Shown one piece after another: positions 1 through 10,764 of a DNA stretch of 64,000 nucleotides. The stretch is taken from the NCBI GenBank assembly GCA_021234155.1, contig JAJEKV010000011.1:22270416-22334415 (forward strand), in the 5' to 3' direction. The position numbers and the translations under genes are program-made. The notes under the pieces were generated by a model that worked only from the letters and a program-made list of their open reading frames with translations, did not search any database and was not told the origin of the DNA. Position 1 is the first letter of the stretch, and each line of letters starts with the position of its first letter. Source of the DNA: Isoetes taiwanensis (Eukaryota > Streptophyta > Lycopodiopsida > Isoetales > Isoetaceae).

Positions 1-547
1 TTTTGATGGCATATTGCTACCGTTTAGCATCAACACCTACTGTCTAGCATCAACACAAGCTCACAGGCCGATTCATGCATCTATTCCATTTCCAGCATCA
101 ATCGTAGGCCTCAGCTATACAATCAGCCTAGGCCCCATGACAGGGCAATCCAAAAAAGTACATATAAGGCAATTTGAAGACATAGATTTTCTTGCAGCAG
201 GGAGAATTACAGAGGGGGTCCTCTTGCAATAGAGATTCTCTGCTCAATTTAAGATCACTATTGAGTTGTGACAAGTATAGTGGGTTGCAGAACTAGAGTG
301 GCCCTCCAATCTTGCTATCTCGTTAAAATACTTGGATCCATTTCCTTACTATATTTGCTCTGCCTCAGTTTTGGGTTTCTATTCTATGATTGGCTTTGCA
401 ATGGAGGCTTGTGGAGAAGCTTCCCATTTTTACAGTGGGCATATTCACACATTTATATTTACAATAGGCCTCCTTAACCACGAGTCCACTAGGCATCGAT
501 TTCTCCAAGTTCCTTCATCAACGATTCCACCAGCTTAGCTAACAGGC
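1..547. other. no recognisable gene
   Basis: Short open frames occur on the plus strand (14-232, 268-477, 332-538), but they show no motif, no convincing start context and no splice structure. The sequence is probably old repeat-derived material continuous with the LTR scrap that follows. Confidence 0.4.
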
Positions 548-690
548 TACAATTAAGATCCATCTATCTGCAAAGTGTGCAAATGAGGGCCAGATGCAAT
601 GGACTATCCTGGCTATTTTTCCATGCCATCCAATGTCATTGTCATAACTTCCATCTATTGTTATCTGAAGAATCAATCATACCTCATGAG
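548..690 (+). repeat. diverged LTR scrap of the Ty3 family
   Basis: The order of short words (a 'ccatctatctgcaaagtgtgc' type segment, then 'ggact...cctggc', then 'ccatgcca') follows a segment in the 3' half of the element B LTR (about 56574-56650). It matches even better a segment at 61293-61410 near the other end of the window. Both scraps continue with a related 'ttgtcataacttccatctattg' stretch. I read it as an old LTR remnant of the same or a sister family. No end or target duplication is visible. Confidence 0.45.
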
Positions 691-724
691 TTTGAGCCAA
701 TGGTAGGAAAGTCGCATTACATTA

Positions 725-960
725 AAGATAAGATAAGATAAGATAAGATAAGATAAAGTTTTTAACGTCCACTGGAAGCTCTCCGAGCTTATGGGACGGA
801 ACAGTACAAAGGGCGTAAGCCCAAACTAGAACTCAAACTCCAACCCAAAAGCAAAGTATGGGCATAAGCCCAGACAGAAAAAGACATGGGGACTAAACCC
901 CTTACAGAACATAGCAACTAAAACAAAACCAAGATGTGGGTAGGCAACCAAGAGTACCAG
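725..960 (-). mobile_element. 3' end of a non-LTR element, (ATCTT)n tail
   Basis: Read on the minus strand, a segment ends in 'cagtggacgttaaaa' followed by about six ATCTT units (seen on the plus strand as GATAA repeats, 725-756). The same terminal motif, GTGGACGTTAAAA, precedes different microsatellites at 5314-5362 and 30681-30724, and in variant form at 11330-11372. This is how a non-LTR retroelement or its SINE partner ends. The body has no open frame, so this is a short 5'-truncated copy. Confidence 0.6.
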
Positions 961-1322
961 AGGGGCTCATACAATTCTTATTTTTTTCGGGAACCCTATT
1001 TTTTTAAGGCAAAAGGACATGCAAATCATCTTGTGCTCCACTAATTTTTGAATAAGAGACATTTCTCATGTGTTAAAAAAAAAATTAAAGGGTTATAAGT
1101 GGCCTCCTTTTCTCGGGTGGTGGGTCAAGAAACTAAAAAACGCAAATAAATCATTCACTCTCTATAAATAAAGCGGTAGTATCCAATGAATTTTTATTAA
1201 TAAAAGTCATCATTACAATATAGTTTAGAGTGGACGGAAAGACCATCCTTTTCTCAGATGGCAAGTCGAGAAACTATAGAACAATGATTTATTATTCATA
1301 AGTGACGTCTTTATAATGTAAT
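961..1322. other. non-coding, two degenerate palindromic scraps
   Basis: AT-rich sequence without an open frame. Around 1104-1128 and 1251-1277 there are weak versions of the TCTCG...GTCGAGAAAC palindrome that becomes abundant from 5.7 kb onward. Confidence 0.4.
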
Positions 1323-1736
1323 TTACAGTGGCCTAAGAGACCATGGCAGTCGTACTGTCACAACTGTTATATCAGGATGATATACTGTCCACCTGAGTGG
1401 AACAACAGCCGGAGCATCCTCGGACCTTCTCCATGCTCTCGGAGCAACTTGAAGATGATGGAAAGCTTCACGAGGAGGAGCTTCATGGGCGACCACCTGG
1501 CCCATCCAATCGATCTTGCCACCCTCCTCCTGCATCCTCTCTTCAATGGCTGGGGTAAAAATGCTTCTCCCCCATCCCTCATTAATGTCATGCATTGCTT
1601 GTAAGATAATTTGCGGTTCATGAAGTTCGAAAATCAACTTTCTTTCATCAGGATCCCTTGCGTTATTGCAATACCTGTGTTTCCTATTCACCGTATCCCA
1701 AAGCCTTGGTAAGAGTGTGTTCTGAGCATCAAGCAC
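1323..1736 (-). CDS. hypothetical 137-residue open frame
   Basis: An open frame on the minus strand without low-complexity sequence. Its composition looks protein-like: clustered charged residues, a W/G-rich middle (INEGWGRSIF) and a P/W-rich end (VVPLRWTVYHP). I do not recognise a family. It lies on the same strand and downstream of the HAD-like pseudogene at 2090-2650, so it could be a remnant exon of the same decayed gene or element. No clear promoter or splice site is visible, and it may be only a long chance frame. Confidence 0.3.
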   Translation of the reverse strand: MLDAQNTLLPRLWDTVNRKHRYCNNARDPDERKLIFELHEPQIILQAMHDINEGWGRSIFTPAIEERMQEEGGKIDWMGQVVAHEAPPREAFHHLQVAPRAWRRSEDAPAVVPLRWTVYHPDITVVTVRLPWSLRPL

Positions 1737-2089
1737 GCCGGACTCCTTGTCACGTAGAAGAACAGAATATTGAAATTAACTATTACAATCCAGTTAGGAA
1801 TGTCAGTCCAAACAAACAATCACATTCCAATTACAGTTCCATTCAGGTGTTTCATATATTACAATTACGCCAAATGGTTCCCATATTTGTAGCTTTGAGC
1901 AGGAAGGCACTTTCTCGACCCGCGAGTCGAGAAAGTACCTTGCAACAGAATACATCCTTTTTTTCTATACAAAAACATTATACAATATATATAGAACCAT
2001 GCAAAGCCGTGTCATTCAGTGGGATCAACGTAAAATTTTATGTCCATCGCTGCCATGATGCTTCTGTTTTCCTCAGCAACCTCCTTGAG

Positions 2090-2650
2090 CTCTAGATAAT
2101 TTCACAGAACATCTGCAACAAGAATTGAAAAGCGGGACTCAGCCGATATAGGAATCAATTTAAGTGCAAGCCGCTTATCTGTTTCAAATGCCTCGGGTCA
2201 TATGTAGGCCCTATCGTCGATGATGATAGTGTTGTGCCTATGTATTCTAGAAACACCTGGTAGACGTGCTGGAGCTTCTTCACCATTATAGATTTTCCTT
2301 TTGTGACTATAGGAGGCAAATCCACATCATGATCACACCTTTCACTGCCCCATACAAACTTAAACCTCGTAGCAGGTAGGCCCAGTATATTCAAGATATT
2401 CAAGATATTTTCTTCGCCATCGAAGACCAGATTACTACTTTGAAGCCTCGATCGAAGCACCAATCAACAATAGCACGCGATTGGGGTCGAGGATACATGA
2501 CCTTAGTGCTCGTCTTCTTTGGCTCCTGCCAGTCGATGTTCAGTTCTGGCACGTCAACATCCTGGTACACTGCTGTGAGGACACCGTTGATATCAAATAT
2601 AACGAGCTTGGTCGGCGCATCTAGATCCCAGTTCGAGTTTGGCTCCGACT
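2090..2650 (-). pseudogene. HAD/FCP1-like phosphatase domain pseudogene
   Basis: Joined across frames, the minus strand reads as an NLI/FCP1-type HAD domain. A first block has LVIFDINGVLTAV (motif I region; the second acidic residue of the usual DxD is N). Next comes a segment ending FKVVIWSSMAKK (motif II, the WSS type). Then follow FKFVWGSERC and, after a shift, HNTIIIDDRAY (the late DD motif) before a stop. Plant proteins with this order are FCP1-like/HAD phosphatases. Here stops after the WSSMAKK block and after DDRAY, and a shift before the DD motif, abolish a full protein. The Asp-to-Asn change in motif I would also weaken catalysis. It may be a decayed host gene or cargo of an old transposon. 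Confidence 0.55.
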
Positions 2651-4640
2651 AGTAATCCACTTTCGGATCTAGAGTTGGGATCCTGATTGCTGCACCCTTT
2701 ATTTTTCATGGCGAACCTGGCTCCGACACCGGATCGGGATTTTTTTTTTGGATTCCACTTCCCGATTTGTCTCGGAGTTTGCTTCCTGATTTTTCTTAGA
2801 GTCTGCTTCATGGTTCTTGTCGGAGTGATGTTCCTGACTTTTTTCACCTTCATGTTCCTAAATTCATCGTGGGGACCCAGACAGTGACAATAAGAATGAT
2901 GAAACTAGGTGAGTCGTTTGAGCGAATTCCCTGAAATGATGAACGATGACGGTTAGCAATGTTAGTGAGGTTCTCGACTCGTGGATCGAGAAACAGGGCA
3001 TTCAATGAAAATATAATAAGTGAGGTCAACCTCTCTCTTATTCTTGTCGTCACTTGTTTGGTTGCCTCATCTTTCATGCCTATCAAGGGATCCACTATGG
3101 TTGGCCACCTTCTCTTCTGCTTTTTCCTCCTCATTGGTTGACTCATTCTTTTTATTTACAAAGTGGTCATGCAGTGCATCTAAGTACGAATTTATGGGGC
3201 CAAGAAGGGCTTTGTCATTAACTATCGATATTGGCTTCATTCTATAACATAGCCCCTTGGGAGAATAGCTCGTTCATGTATCACTCACACAAGATCTGTT
3301 CATCTTCGATCAAACTCGTAACAAAGTACTTGATAACTTTGGGGCATATTGGTATTTTGTAGATAGGACCTGTGTTGCCATCTATGCTCGCCCTGTCAAA
3401 TGATGGCACATCCTCTATGATTTTTCCACCCTTCCAGGAATCCAAATTCTCGTTCGAGGCCATGAAGTTATCCACATACAGGAGTTCACTTGACCCAAGT
3501 GAGACACTAAAACCAATATAATGTCCATAAAACTTGATATCTTTGGAAGACCGACTCCGCACTCACGTTCTATCTCATATATGGAATATAAGATCCTCTT
3601 CTGGAAGTTAATACCCATTGCGAAATTTCCGTCGTCTGAGTGCCAGGCATGCAAAAGATAAGGAAACTGAAAGTATCCAGTTCCCTCATATCCGAACAGG
3701 TGTTGTACCACTAACCCAGATCAGCCTTCTCATAGAACAAGGTCGGGACTTCAACCATGTTCATGATAAACAATGACACAGGCCCAAGGGTTAGTTCCAG
3801 TTCCTTGTGATCCAATGTCACCAAGTACGGTGAAGAAGTGGAGTCTGCTTTGAAAGGCACAATGCCGAAACCCAGCTTGCATTTTAGAAGTGCTTGAGCA
3901 CGCTCTGGAAATGGTTATGTTTTGACGTTTCGCTACAGCTTGGTGTTGATGTATGGTTGGCATAATCATTTTAGCTCCTTCATATCTTCATCCTCAAGCT
4001 TGACCTTTTCTTTAAAGTACTGCAGGCAATGTTGCAGAATTCTGTGATGCCCTCCTCTAACACATGCGTCCTCTTTAGCACCATGGCATAGTCCTTTGCA
4101 TCTTGCATTTTTGAGTTTCTTATTTTCCTTAGAAGTATTGTGTCATCCAGTATTTGCAAATCTAGTGCACCCTTGTCTGTCAAGCCCTGTATCCTCTTCA
4201 TGAACTTCTTGCTAAAAAGTTTAGGGTCTAGTTTTTTGTGGCAATTCCTCGTTACTATCCTTCAGTATACCCCTCTGCCACAATGCCCGGACTTCAATCC
4301 ACTTTTGCCATATTTTTGCATTGCACAGTATCAGGTCGTACTGATCTGATAGCGATTCCCTGGCCTTTCTTATAGGTTTTCTTTTCTTCCCATCTTCATC
4401 ATCGGCCTCATCATCTGGGTGGCCCTCTGTAAGTACAAACCTGCACAGTCTCTCGAAAATCTTCCATTTTTCTGAAGGCGCCTTGTTTCCCCCTTGGTCG
4501 TTGCAGATATCCTAGCCCAACATTGTTGCCTTGCATGTATTATTTGTTCAGGATAGGGGCTACAGAGATAAGATTTGGTCAAGATATTCCAAGTCTTCAA
4601 TTCTTTGCGCTGGCCGACATGCGATCTTTTTTGGTAGAGC
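2651..4640 (-). pseudogene. decayed coding region upstream of the HAD-like domain
   Basis: On the same strand and upstream of the HAD-like block, several open stretches alternate between frames (about 3415-3711, 3751-3969, 3980-4201, 4370-4600). Some have protein-like composition, for example a K/E/D-rich segment with LDLQILDDTILLRKIR at 3980-4201. I recognise no family. Frequent stops and frame changes indicate a pseudogene, perhaps the N-terminal part of the gene that ended with the HAD domain. A palindrome of the TCTCGACT type lies inside at 2973-2992. Confidence 0.3.
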
Positions 4641-5039
4641 GCTTATTAGATGGAGTCATACTCTGGTGGTAACGCTTGGTGCATAGCGCCTGAAGTGCTC
4701 TTCTACTGCAAGGATCCTGTGAGCTGAGGACTGCACACAAAGAAATTATCTTGAATTTCAAAATAATATTGTGCAATCATTAAGTGCACACAAAACCTGG
4801 GTACAACACGACCATCCTTAGCCCCCCTAAATGGATATTTGAAATTATTGAAGAGAGAGCGGGCCTTAGTTCGACCAGAGCAGGAGGTATCACGAAGCCT
4901 CGGAGGTCGCACATTCGACTCTCGTCGGACTTTCAACTAACAGCAGGCGCGGGCACTTCAAATGGCATATTACTACTGTGAGCACGATTCAAGCTAAGAA
5001 CTTGCATTTGGATTAGGTTGTTTTGACACAGGCTTGTGA
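4641..5039. other. no recognisable gene
   Basis: Open frames here (4703-4936 minus, 4784-4981 plus) carry no motif. A TTCGA-containing stretch near 4915 superficially resembles a tRNA T-loop but has no matching A box. Confidence 0.3.
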
Positions 5040-5275
5040 TGTTCAGACGATTTGTTCGATGACCGCGGAAGCAAGGTAGCGGTGAGAGATGAGCTCGAGC
5101 CGCCCACAGGCCTTCTTCACTGCATTGTCATGGAGAAAGGATACGTAAGAATCACGTTGATTCAAGTCATTCAGCCCATTACCTTGTTGTTCAAGCCAAT
5201 GATGGAAGCAAATACACTTGGAGAGGCGGTCGGTTCTGTGGTTCAATGGCCCAAGGACTATTTGGGGCATGAGGT
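5040..5275 (+). pseudogene. DUF8039-like domain fragment of a plant transposon
   Basis: The plus-strand frame from about 5052 reads GSKVAVRDELEPPTG, then TLGEAVGSVVQWPKDYL. The pattern (G..VA...., a central hydrophobic segment, then tLGeAvgsfVxWPk.l) is that of the DUF8039 domain found in plant CACTA/Transposase_24-type proteins. The frame then meets 'GAG|GTGAGT', a good splice donor, at about 5273, so this may be one exon. No other exon or terminal repeat was found near it. A non-LTR 3' tail begins just downstream. Confidence 0.4.
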
Positions 5276-5299
5276 GAGTCTTATCGTTGTGTCGTCCAT

Positions 5300-5362
5300 A
5301 GGCCTCTGGCCTCCGTGGACGTTAAAATAAACTTCCTTCCTTCCTTCCTTCCTTCCGTCCTT
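5300..5362 (+). repeat. non-LTR 3' terminus with (TTCC)n tail
   Basis: The motif 'ctccgtggacgttaaaataaa' is followed by TTCC repeats (5333-5362). It is one of four copies in the window of the GGACGTTAAAA terminus with a variable microsatellite tail. The body upstream is short or unrecognisable. Confidence 0.6.
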
Positions 5363-5694
5363 CAGTTTCTGGGTGTTATAGATGTTTGAATGCATAGGAT
5401 GCTAGACAGAGATTGTCGAATTCTCGTTCTATTGCTTGTTTCCTTGTTGAGCATACTTCAGCGTCGATAATCTATCTGCGTTGAGAGATGCTGAGCAAGG
5501 GAACAAGCAATTGACGAGACTATCGAATAGTTGTAAGTCCATAGAGGGTGTTGGATGAATAGAATACATTGGGTGAATAAATTAGATGAATAGATGTATT
5601 CTTGAGTCCCTCATCGCGGATGCCTCTACCCGGACAAAGCCTCTCCCCTTCGAAAATTTGAGGAAGCGGATTCGAAGGAGTATGGCTTTGGAGG

Positions 5695-6110
5695 CACCCA
5701 TGACTCGAGAGTCGAGAATGGACTCGACGGGATTATTGCGACTTCTCGACGCGCGAGAAAAGAATGCTTACACCTAGAATGAACCTTTCAAATCCTGGAA
5801 TAGAGGGATCCAATCTAGATGGTTGCATTCTCGGCTTGCAAGTCGAGAATCAGAGGGTCGAGGCACTCTGAACTCCAGAGTCGAGTATGTGATCACCAAA
5901 CTGAGCCCCTGTCCTCCTAAGTCCTGGATTAGAGGGATCCAGTCTGGACGGCTGCATTTGTGACTCACGATTCGAGAATGCACTTGACCACAGCAAGCAT
6001 TATGGTAGAGGTAGAGGTACGGCATTCTTGACTCGTGAGTCGAGAATGCAGGGAGCGAGTGTGCTGCTGGCTGGGTGAGCCGTTCTCGACTTGCAAGTCG
6101 AGAATAGATT
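5695..6110. repeat. dispersed TCTCGACT/AGTCGAGA palindromes
   Basis: Imperfect palindromes built on TTCTCGACT-n-AGTCGAGAA occur at about 5702, 5743, 5827, 5870, 5960, 6022 and 6080. They share the half-site GTCGAGAATG and vary in the central 3-6 bases. Isolated copies are also seen at 1916-1938 and 2973-2992. No coding frame explains them. Each could form a short hairpin. Confidence 0.7.
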
Positions 6111-6920
6111 CCAGGAGTGCAGTGAGGGTGTTGGGATGGCTGGGTGGCTGGGTGCAGCGAGGGTGTTGGGTGTTGGGGTGCTGGCCGAGGATGGGAAAGG
6201 ATGACCTTCTTATCTTTTGGATTGGTACGAGTAACCTGAGCACATCATGGTGCTTACACCTCTTGCAGATCGAGGTGATGTTGTTCCACCTCGTCTGAGA
6301 ACTCGTATAGAGAAGGATTTCCCACTTAAATGCTTTCAGCAGTTCTTCCACAACTTAGCTACCCGGCACTGCTATGGACGTAACAACCGGTACACCAGGG
6401 ATTGACCCCACCTAGTCCTCTCGTACTAGGGTGGGCTTCCAGCAATTCCCTTTCTTCACCATGGTATGGACTCGAGGAATGCAACATTTGAGGGTGTTGG
6501 GGTGGATGGGTGAGCCATTCTCGACTCGCAAGTCGAGAATAGATTTGAGGAGCAGTGAGGGTGTTGGGATGGCTAGGTGAGACATTCTCGACTCGGAGTC
6601 GAGAATGAACTCGAAGTGCAATGAGGGTGTTGGGGTGGCTGGGTGAGCCATTCTCGACTTGAGAACGGACTCGGGGAGCAGTGAGAGTGTTGAGATGGCT
6701 AGATGGGATATTCTCGACGCAAGTCGAGAATGGACTCGAGGAGCAGTGAGGGTATTAGAGTGGCTAGGTGAGGCATTCTCGACATGAGTCGAGAATGGAC
6801 TCGAGCAGTGAGGGTGTTAGGGTGGCTAGGTGAGCCATTCTCGACTTGTGTCGAGAATGGACTCGAGGAGTGCAGTGAGGGTGTTGGGATGCTTGGGTGA
6901 GATATTGTCGACCGAGATAT
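6022..6920. repeat. minisatellite array, about 65-bp unit with palindromic core
   Basis: From 6487 to about 6920, seven units of roughly 60-68 bp run head to tail. Each starts 'gagggtgttgggatggct-gggtgag', then has the palindrome ATTCTCGACT...AGTCGAGAATG, then 'actcgaggagcagt'. Two partial units lie at 6040-6190 on the other side of an LSU rRNA fragment, so the fragment is embedded in the array. Units differ by small indels at the palindrome centre. Confidence 0.75.
6193..6452 (-). rRNA. organelle-type LSU rRNA 3' fragment (nuclear copy)
   Basis: The reverse complement contains the universal LSU words CTAGTACGAGAGGAC, CTGGTGTACCGGTTGTTACG, GCCGGGTAGCTAAGTTG, GAACTGCTGAAAGCAT and GAGTTCTC in the right order and spacing. 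It continues with the terminal GGTGTAAGC...GATG...GTACCAAT region found at the 3' end of bacterial-type 23S. The eukaryotic cytosolic rRNA differs in these segments. 'gtagctaag..gaagaactgctgaaagcat' is closer to plant mitochondrial 26S than to plastid 23S as I remember them. Only the last ~250 nt are present, so it is a non-functional NUMT-like insert. Its flanks on both sides are the palindrome minisatellite. Confidence 0.75.
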
Positions 6921-7346
6921 GACGCAATAGAACATAGGGACGATGTCATTACCTATGTTTCATTAAGTATGAATTGCAATTCTAGTCTTAAAGAACTAAT
7001 TCTACTGGGAGCTTTGAGTGCAGAAAATGGTTCTTAGCCAAAAAATATTAGGAATTCCATGTTTTTTTTTTCTTTGTTTTTAAATCTTAAGGATTTTTAT
7101 CAGAAAGCAGCCCTGAAGTACTAGAAACAGTCCATTCAAAGAGATTTTCCTAACCTGAGCTATATGAAAATAGAAAACATGTGCTTCTGGAACATACCCC
7201 GCCGATCTGCTTGAACACCATGCCTCCATGTTCAATTTCTTCTTCGCAAGGGAGCACCCAAGCTGGGAATAAGGGGTTTATGGGACTGGAAGTAAGATAG
7301 TAAGATGCTCTAAGAACTAAAAAACCGAAAGCATGTAAGGCGCTAC
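6921..7346. other. no recognisable gene
   Basis: AT-rich sequence without motifs beyond a T-run near 7060. Confidence 0.4.
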
Positions 7347-7397
7347 GTGTTTCACAGGAGACAACCCTACAAAAGACCCAAAAGTGTGAGGTGTGTC

Positions 7398-9766
7398 CTA
7401 GGGGATGATAGAAGGGAAGCAACCAAAGAAAACATGGAAGAGGTTAGGGGACGGAATTGTTGTAATCTCGACTGCACTATACAATACAGTGTGGAAGACC
7501 TGGTTGAGATAAAGTCTCAATACAATGGGCAACTCCAGAAGGAGAGAATTAATTTCATCAACTCCTGTTTGGAAACTCCTGTTATGATGATGTGTCAGGG
7601 ATACTGCTATATCAGTTGAAGGGCCTAAAGGTATGTATGAGAGCATTAAAATGGATCCTTGGCATGCCTAAGTCATCTTTCTATAGATACTAGAAAAAGG
7701 TGAGGGGAGGAGCTAAGGTGTTCTCTCATGGGAATACTTGCACTTTGAAAACCAGAGCGAAGTCCTTGAGAGCCATTGCAGTGTTTGAAAGCTTTGTGAG
7801 ATACATGTCTCATAAGTCCAAAGTGAACGAGCATGGTGTCAGAATAGTCCAGAGTATATTGCCACAGCGTGATATCCAGAAGGAGTGTCTTAAAGAGATA
7901 AATGCAATTCTAGAAGCTACAGGGGGACGGGCTCTTTCTCAATCAACTTTTAGCAGGTTATGGAAAAGTCACTTCTCTGATGTGGTTGTTTTGCAACAAA
8001 TGCCTTTCTCTAAGTGCAACACTTGTATTCAGCTGAAGGATACATTTCATCAACAACTATTGAGAAGGAAAGGATGGCAATCAGAGAGCAATTTAAAGAT
8101 CATCAGTCAAATCAAATATCATGTAGGCAGCTTTACTGGCAATGGAGAACATTTTTTCAAATGCAGCCTAATAGATACCTGTGTATGGACCAACACAAGA
8201 CTTTCTTGCCAAAGTTAGATCCTCTGCCCAAGCGCTGTCAAATTCTTTTCAAATGAAAGTAAAATTTGGCAGGGATTTTAACTCATGGCTGGTACCTATG
8301 GACATTTTGTTCTCGATCTTTGGAAGGACGACCCAAACTTCCATGTGAGCTCCCTTTTCAAGTGCTTGAGAACACTTGAAAGAGGAACTATAGAGGGGAG
8401 GAGATACTCTCCCTCAGCCCCTATTTTTGATGCTTTAATGGATGATATCAAAGGAAAATAAGAGAGCTGATCTCAAAAGTATCAAAGGATACAAAAAGGA
8501 TATGGGATGAGTTTCCAATACATGGAAAACATCTGTCGGAATAACTCTGTCTTCATCTTGATAACTGTTGGAAAGAAAACAAGAACAGATAGATGTTGGG
8601 AGCAATGTCATACTTAACAGCAATAGGAGTCTTCAAGATTGTGAAAGTGGAATTTATGATGGTAGGCCACATACATGATGATATAGATGCATTTTTTGGA
8701 ACCTTCTCTACTAAGCTTAGGAGAGAGAATGTGGCAACCCTCCCTGAACTCATGGACATGTTTGAGAATTGTACTGACCCTAATCCCATGGCATTCTTCG
8801 TCGACGAGGTTGCAGATTGAAAATCATTTGTAAAGGAGTTTTTGATGGAGGATAAGGATCAGTTGACTGGCACACTAAACCACTAGAATTTAAGTTCTAG
8901 GTTAGAGATGGGATACCAATCATGTAGTATAAATGGAGGCCATCTGATAAGTTGTGGCGCCTGTGCAATGCATTGAGTTATGGCAAAGGGGCCCTAAGAA
9001 TGAAGTGCTTCTCTCAACAGGTGAGTTAAAAGCAATTCCCCTTTTCAAAAACATCAAAGACTCTAGCCAGCTGGTGAAGGGCATCCGGGACTACATAATA
9101 CACTGGGGAGATGTTTGAGAGGGAAAGCACGCATGGAATCCCTAATCAATTATTGGAAAAAGCTTGTGACATGTCTAGAATCTGAGAAGCCATGTGCAGA
9201 AAGGTTAAGAGACAGTTTCTTGCCAGAGACTCGAAGAAAGCTTGTCCAAGCAATGGCTCCAAATAAGGGGTGGGAAGCAAGGCATCCAAGCCAAAGTGGT
9301 TTGATCTTCCAGAATGGGATCCTTTCGAAGACATCAAAAAGGGCTACTTTGTATTAGTCAGGCCTGATGATGAGCATTGCCCAATATGATTAGGAGTGGC
9401 ACTCACTGACGTTACTACCACCATGCCTGATGGGGAAGAGCTGCGCCCTGGATTCCAAGTTCAATATTGGGAACCCGTTGGGAGCAAAAGAAAGGAAAGT
9501 TAAAGGAACGGTACACCGACTGTTGGAAGAAAAAGTGGAAGGCAAATCCAGTTGATCCTGTAAGAAGAGAATTGGTGGAATGTGTGGTGTGGTCATACCC
9601 TACTTGTCACATTGCAAACGACAAGACACATAAGATCCCCAAGAGGGAGAGGGACAAAGCCATAAGCAATCTCCATGCTATAGCATTGTATGGGAGTAGA
9701 TTGCATTATATGTCAACTTGTAAATGTTTGAACTTTCTAAAGACATTTTGCTTCAATATTATGTAG
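7398..9766 (+). pseudogene. decayed transposase-like gene (GHxHxDID family)
   Basis: Several frames in order form one protein. They are a Cys block RGRNCCNLDC with a following ERINFINSCLE segment (7440-7580), a stretch with SQSTFSRLWKSHFSDV and a Cys pair FSKCNTCIQLKD (7700-8060), then LHLDNCWKENKNR (about 8547-8591) and MVGHIHDDIDAFFGTFS (about 8658-8710). The tail continues at 9115-9357 and 9467-9700. This order, with LDNxxKxNKNR followed by GHTHEDID, is that of large eukaryotic transposase-like proteins (DUF7869-type); the Asp residues probably belong to an RNase-H-like active site. A stop directly follows NKNR, and stops lie throughout 8260-8545, so it is dead. No terminal repeats were found. 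Confidence 0.6.
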
Positions 9767-10764
9767 AACTTTCATCAACCAGGTCTTAATGTATGATGTA
9801 AGAATCTAGTAGTGCTTTAAAGTAAAACCAAAAATTTATGGCGCCCACGTTAACTGCATGAGGCCCAACTGTTGGAATATGTCCCTCTTTAATGTAATGC
9901 GATCCTGGATCTCCATCATGTTATGTTGTTGATATAAAAATGTTGATATCTTGGATTATGGTGCCCTACCTTCATGGTGGATTTATATATTGTTATATGC
10001 ATGTTGTTATATAACTTATGTTTCACACATCCACAGATAGGACAACCCTGAGGAAGATGGGGCAAGGAATATTCATGCTTCCACGTCACTCCTTTAAGGA
10101 CCACCAAAAGGATGCCATATTATAGACGGCCATGGAGGTCAACAGAGGGGATCTCTAGCATTTATATGATCGGAAAATCTCATAGATGAGTGGGACGTAT
10201 AATGATATCAGAGCAATGATCTCGGTAGACCAAGACTAAGCACTGACCATATACCTTGACAGTAACCTAACCAATCTAGTGCTTGGAGTTTGGAAGTAAA
10301 GTTCCAAACAATGACCTCGAGTAGTAGGGAAATTTTTTTCTATGGTCAGGATATGGTAGGTAGTTAGGGTTTTGTAAGTAGCTAAGTAGCTAAGAACTAA
10401 AAAAGTTAGCTCAGTGCACACAAAATACCTTAGGAAAAAAAATGTTGATCTAATTGGTAGGTTGCCGCTTACACAATGGGCAAAGTTCTAAAATACTGGG
10501 AGCAAACTTATGGTCAGGGTTTTATTTATAAGCAAGACCAAATTTGGGTTTTTAGGGTTGGGATCATGTTACCTAGCTTTTTGAAATAATAAAATATTAC
10601 AAGCTCGCAAGAAAAGTTATGCTCACTTTTACTCCATATAGTAGTACCCTTGAAGTGCGCTGGAGAGCAAAGTAAGAACTTTACTTTGGCTCTTGGCGCT
10701 CTTGGTGAGTATTATACTTTATTAATGTTTCAGGAATGTCTAATTGATTCTATGATGACCTTTT
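9767..10764. other. no recognisable gene
   Basis: No conserved frame or repeat structure was seen. Small open frames at 9916-10107 and 10236-10421 (minus) have no motif. Confidence 0.4.

Noticed and set aside
6487-6920. Regularly spaced palindromic repeats as a CRISPR array
   Set aside because: The whole unit repeats, not a repeat separated by unique spacers, and the DNA is plant nuclear.
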